NCBI RefSeq assembly: GCF_007954425.1
Contig: NZ_CP042345.1
Location: forward strand, 2,044,001-2,108,000
Source of the DNA: Novosphingobium ginsenosidimutans
GTDB taxonomy: Bacteria > Pseudomonadota > Alphaproteobacteria > Sphingomonadales > Sphingomonadaceae
Length of the DNA stretch: 64,000 nucleotides
Reading direction: 5' to 3'
The first letter of the stretch is position 1, and each line of letters begins with the position of its first letter. The notes below the pieces were generated by a model. It had not been told where the DNA came from, searched no databases, and saw nothing but the letters and a program-made list of their open reading frames with translations. Below, one piece after another: positions 60,945-64,000 of the stretch. The translations under genes and the position numbers were made by a program.

Positions 60945-62685
60945 CCAGCATCTCGGCGCGCTGCGGACCACGGATCAGGCCACCGGGGGTGGCACCTGTC
61001 CACTTGCCGTCACGGAAGGTGACTACGCCGGTCTTGATCGTGCAGACATAGCCTTCGGCCTTTTGCAGCAGGCGCTTGCCGCCGGCTGGGAGGTCAAAAG
61101 CGAGCCAGGGCTTGCCCAGCTTGACCTTGTCCAGGTCGATCACGTTGATATCTGCGAGATAGCCCGGCGCCAGGATGCCGCGATCATCCAGCCCATAGAG
61201 CCGCGCCGTATCGCGGCACTGGCGCTTCACAGCATTCTCCAGACTGATGCGATTGCCACGCTTGCGATCACGCACCCAGTGCTGGAGCATGAAGGTCGGG
61301 CTCGCCGCATCGCAGATCGTGCCGCAGTGCGCGCCGCCATCGGACAGCGAGTTGACCGTGTCATCGCTCTGCTGCAACGCCTCGAGGAAATCGAGGTTGC
61401 CATCGGCATAGTTGAGGATCGGGAGGTAAATGAAGCCCGTGCCGCCATCGCGGCACAGCAGGTCATAGGCATATTCGTCACCCGAGACGCCGGCCGCAGC
61501 AGCGCGGGCGGCTATCGAGGCATCGGCCTGCGGCTCGTAATCGAAATCGGGGTCCATCTCGAACTGCATGCCCCAGCCGCCGCTGACCACCATTGAAATG
61601 CCGATGATGTCTTCCGGCACCTGGCTGTAATCGCAGGCTTCAGACAAGAGCTGCGCCTTGAATGCCGGGTCAAGCAGCTTGGCGCGCTGCTGTTCCCACG
61701 GCAGTTCGGCAATCGCTTGCCAACTGGGGCGCAGGCGGAACGGGTGGACCGTGCCCTGCCAGGCCATGATGATGCCGTTGCCGCGGAGCGCGATCTGGGC
61801 GACGATGTTCGCGCCATTGTCGTTTTCAGCGCGCATATTGGCGATCTGCTCGTCGAGCGGCTGCTCCTTGGCAATCGACTGGAGCGCTGCGAAAGTCACC
61901 GGCAGGCCGGTTTCGCGGCTGATCTGGCCCATCCAGCCAAACTCATTCCATTCGCGGCGCAGGTCGCTGGCCATTTCGAACACGCCATAGCCAACCCGGC
62001 CCATCGCCCGGCCGATCTCGACCAGTTCCTCTTCGGTCGCGGTGGTGCCGGGGACCAGTTCGCCATCGATCGAGCGGTGCAGCACGGTGCGGCTGGTGGA
62101 AAAGCCCAGCGCCCCGGCGCGCACGCCTTCCTCGACGATATCGGCCATTTTCTGGATATCATCGGCAGTCGGGACGGCGCCCGGCATTTCGCGGTCACCC
62201 AGCACATAGGCACGCACCGCGCCGTGCGGCACATGGGTGCCTACGTCGATGGCGCGCGGCAACCGCTCCAGCGCATCAAGGTATTCTGGGAAGGTTTCCC
62301 AGTCCCACTTCATCCCTTCGGCCAGGGCAGTACCGGGGATATCCTCCACCCCTTCCATCAGTCCGATCAGCCAGTTGTGGCGATCCGGCGCAGCCGGGGC
62401 AAAGCCAACACCGCAATTGCCCATCACCGCCGTGGTGACGCCGTGCCACGATGACGGCGCCATTTCCTGGTCCCAGGTGGCCTGGCCATCATAATGCGTG
62501 TGCACATCGACCCAGCCCGGCGCGACGATCTTGCCCGCCGCGTCGATCTCGTCCGTGGCGTCGCCCTGGATCTTGCCCACTGCGGCGATCAGCCCGTCCT
62601 TGACCGCAATGTCGCCCGTAAAGCGCGGATTGCCGGTGCCGTCGACAATTGTGCCGCCGCGAATGATCAGATCGTAGGTTGCCAT
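60931..62685 (-). CDS. N-acyl-D-amino-acid deacylase family amidohydrolase
   Basis: A 584-residue cytoplasmic metal-dependent hydrolase. It starts 'YDLIIRGGTIVDGTGNPRF', has the metal motif 'DVHTHYDGQATWD', 'GVTTAVMGNCGVGFAP' and 'SLSDGGAHCGTICDAAS', typical of the D-aminoacylase branch. The substrate may be an N-acyl-D-amino acid or a cyclic amide. The ATG follows GGAGAGAG. Confidence 0.88.
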   Translation of the reverse strand: MATYDLIIRGGTIVDGTGNPRFTGDIAVKDGLIAAVGKIQGDATDEIDAAGKIVAPGWVDVHTHYDGQATWDQEMAPSSWHGVTTAVMGNCGVGFAPAAPDRHNWLIGLMEGVEDIPGTALAEGMKWDWETFPEYLDALERLPRAIDVGTHVPHGAVRAYVLGDREMPGAVPTADDIQKMADIVEEGVRAGALGFSTSRTVLHRSIDGELVPGTTATEEELVEIGRAMGRVGYGVFEMASDLRREWNEFGWMGQISRETGLPVTFAALQSIAKEQPLDEQIANMRAENDNGANIVAQIALRGNGIIMAWQGTVHPFRLRPSWQAIAELPWEQQRAKLLDPAFKAQLLSEACDYSQVPEDIIGISMVVSGGWGMQFEMDPDFDYEPQADASIAARAAAAGVSGDEYAYDLLCRDGGTGFIYLPILNYADGNLDFLEALQQSDDTVNSLSDGGAHCGTICDAASPTFMLQHWVRDRKRGNRISLENAVKRQCRDTARLYGLDDRGILAPGYLADINVIDLDKVKLGKPWLAFDLPAGGKRLLQKAEGYVCTIKTGVVTFRDGKWTGATPGGLIRGPQRAEMLEAAE

Positions 62686-62780
62686 GGGCTCTCTCCGCTG
62701 GTCGCGACTCTCTTGGGTCGCGCCTTTAACCGGGCGATTAAATCACGGGTCGGGGATGGGGGCAAGCGAAGAAGCGGGGC

Positions 62781-64000
62781 CTATTCCCCAAGGGCCCGGA
62801 TCATGTCTCCGACATCGACGAACTTCTCGCGCGGGGCGCCGTCGCGGGCGCGCTTTTCCTCGGCGGCCTCGATCTTCTTCCAGTCGCGGAAAGTGACGAC
62901 ATCGAGGCCGCGCGCCTCGGCCAAAGCGTCGAACCCGGGGCGGCCAGCCTTGCCTGCGCCGTTGCCGATATCCTCGGCAATCAGTTCGACCACGGAAAAA
63001 CCATCGGGGCGGTTAGTGCCGATGGTGCCAGAAGGCCCGCGCCGCGCCCAACCGACGCAATAGAGGCCAGGGAGAATCCGCCCTTCGTCATTGGCAAAGC
63101 GGCCGGCACTCTCTTCAAACGGCACGCCGGGGATCGGGCTGGTCTTGTAGCCGATGCAGGTGACGATGAGGCTGCAGGGGATCGTGTAGGTTTCGCCCGT
63201 GCCGCTGGCCCGACCATTGGTGTCGAGCACGGTGCGCTCGATCTCGATCCCAGTCACCTTGTCATCGCCCAGGATCGCACGCGGACTGGCGAAGAAATCG
63301 AAGTCGATCTCGACCGGCTTGTCGGCGCGAAACTCCTCGGGGATCGCGGCGAACCCGCGCAGGTGGCCGACCGACTTGCGCTGTCCGGGTTCCAGGAACA
63401 GGTCCTCGTCTTCGGCCGGCAGGTCGGCTGGATCGACCCGCGGGCAGGCGCGTTCCAGGTGGGCCAGTTCGCCCAGTTCCTTGGGGGTCATCGCGATCTG
63501 GTGCGGGCCGCGCCGACCCAGGATGACGATCCGATAAATCTTTGATCTTTCAAGCGTATGGAGCGCATGACCGACGATGTCGCTGCCGGTAAACTCGCTT
63601 GCGGTCTTGGACATGATCCGAGCCACGTCGAGGGCGACATTGCCGTTGCCGATGACGACGGCGGTGCTGCCCGACAGGTCCGGATTGAGCTTTGCGAACT
63701 GGGGATGGCCATTGTACCAGCCGACGAAGGCAGCACTGCCGAAGACGTTTTCCAACCCCTCGCCAGGGATCCCTGCGGGCTTGTCGTTGGGGGCTCCTGT
63801 CGCCAGGACAACGGCGTCGTAAAGCTCTTGCAGTTCGGCGATGGTCACATCCTCGCCGATCATGACGTTGCCGACAAAACGGACATTGTCGGACAGCGCC
63901 GTTCCCTCATAGCGGCGCGAGACGCCCTTGATCGACTGATGGTCCGGGGCAACGCCGGTGCGGATCAGGCCATAGGGGACTGGCAGCATATCGAAGATAT
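62781..64000 (-). CDS. FAD-dependent ferredoxin/adrenodoxin-type NADP+ reductase, 5' end outside the window
   Basis: About 406 C-terminal residues are visible; the frame stays open through base 64000 with family-like residues (Phe-Asp before 'MLPVPYGLIRTGVAPDHQSI'), so an internal Met at 63989 is not the start. It carries the second nucleotide loop 'AVVIGNGNVALDVARIM' and the ending 'VGWARRGPSGTIGTNRPD', as in FprA-type reductases. It passes electrons between NADP(H) and a ferredoxin. It is 95 bases upstream of the amidohydrolase, on the same strand. Confidence 0.9.
   Translation of the reverse strand, partial: IFDMLPVPYGLIRTGVAPDHQSIKGVSRRYEGTALSDNVRFVGNVMIGEDVTIAELQELYDAVVLATGAPNDKPAGIPGEGLENVFGSAAFVGWYNGHPQFAKLNPDLSGSTAVVIGNGNVALDVARIMSKTASEFTGSDIVGHALHTLERSKIYRIVILGRRGPHQIAMTPKELGELAHLERACPRVDPADLPAEDEDLFLEPGQRKSVGHLRGFAAIPEEFRADKPVEIDFDFFASPRAILGDDKVTGIEIERTVLDTNGRASGTGETYTIPCSLIVTCIGYKTSPIPGVPFEESAGRFANDEGRILPGLYCVGWARRGPSGTIGTNRPDGFSVVELIAEDIGNGAGKAGRPGFDALAEARGLDVVTFRDWKKIEAAEEKRARDGAPREKFVDVGDMIRALGE

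Overview
The window looks like a chromosomal segment of an alphaproteobacterium of the order Sphingomonadales (Sphingomonas, Novosphingobium or Erythrobacter type). The grounds are uniformly high GC, a split Fo ATP synthase cluster with both b and b' subunits, a sphingomonad-style YdbH/YnbE/YdbL trio, alanine- and glutamate-rich tails on ribosomal proteins S16 and L9, and GC-rich intergenic inverted repeats of a kind common in that order. Genus is inference. There is no rRNA, CRISPR array, transposase or prophage gene; one tRNA is present.

Layout. 1-6.1 kb: a translationally coupled operon of three exported proteases (beta-propeller caspase, second caspase, trypsin-like zymogen), facing a TIR-TPR gene and a repeat-tailed lipoprotein (6.1-8.3 kb). 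8.4-12.1 kb: a stress-type glycine-rich protein, then an SDR/transporter/methyltransferase operon. 12.2-15.8 kb: sulfate activation (cysD, fused cysNC, cysQ). 15.8-21.3 kb: acyl-CoA related genes, a hydrolase-flavin reductase fusion, an NRDE protein, a CoA-transferase and radC. 21.4-25.2 kb: the intermembrane bridge operon ydbH-ynbE-ydbL. 25.3-27.9 kb: Fo ATP synthase (atpI, B, E, F', F). 28-34.4 kb: quinone oxidoreductase, gloB, rpsA, cytochrome c, cmk and aroA. 34.5-40 kb: zinc-ribbon protein, tRNA-Ala(GGC), ffh, rpsP, rimM, trmD and rplS, interrupted by a membrane protein and an amidase-like gene. 40-49 kb: DUF418 protein, S9 peptidase, TPR-oxygenase, asd, hydrolase and M2 metallopeptidase. 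48.9-51.8 kb: amn and rpsF-rpsR-rplI. 51.8-56.2 kb: bicupin, DUF808 protein, and a Mur ligase divergent from an LD-carboxypeptidase. 56.2-59.4 kb: fabD, fabG, dnaN. 59.4-64 kb: DUF4242, DUF2855, a D-aminoacylase-type amidohydrolase and a ferredoxin/adrenodoxin-type reductase cut by the window end.

How it works together. Most of the window is housekeeping: translation (S1, S6, S16, S18, L9, L19, RimM, TrmD, SRP54), envelope maintenance, energy, fatty acid and amino acid synthesis, sulfur assimilation and probable peptidoglycan recycling (Mur ligase with LdcA). The most original part is the left end. Three proteases, all with export signals, are joined by 4-base ATGA overlaps; the trypsin member keeps a classical zymogen junction (Arg-Ile-Val-Gly-Gly) that an Arg-specific caspase or trypsin itself could cut. 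This suggests a periplasmic proteolytic cascade rather than the cytoplasmic caspase systems known from bacterial immunity. Other notable signals are a repeated promoter-like pattern (CTTGC, 15 bases, CGC) before rpsA, rpsF, dnaN and atpB, several candidate leaderless starts, a hydrolase-flavin reductase fusion whose hydrolase half has lost its catalytic histidine, and three convergent gene pairs that share a CTAG double stop.
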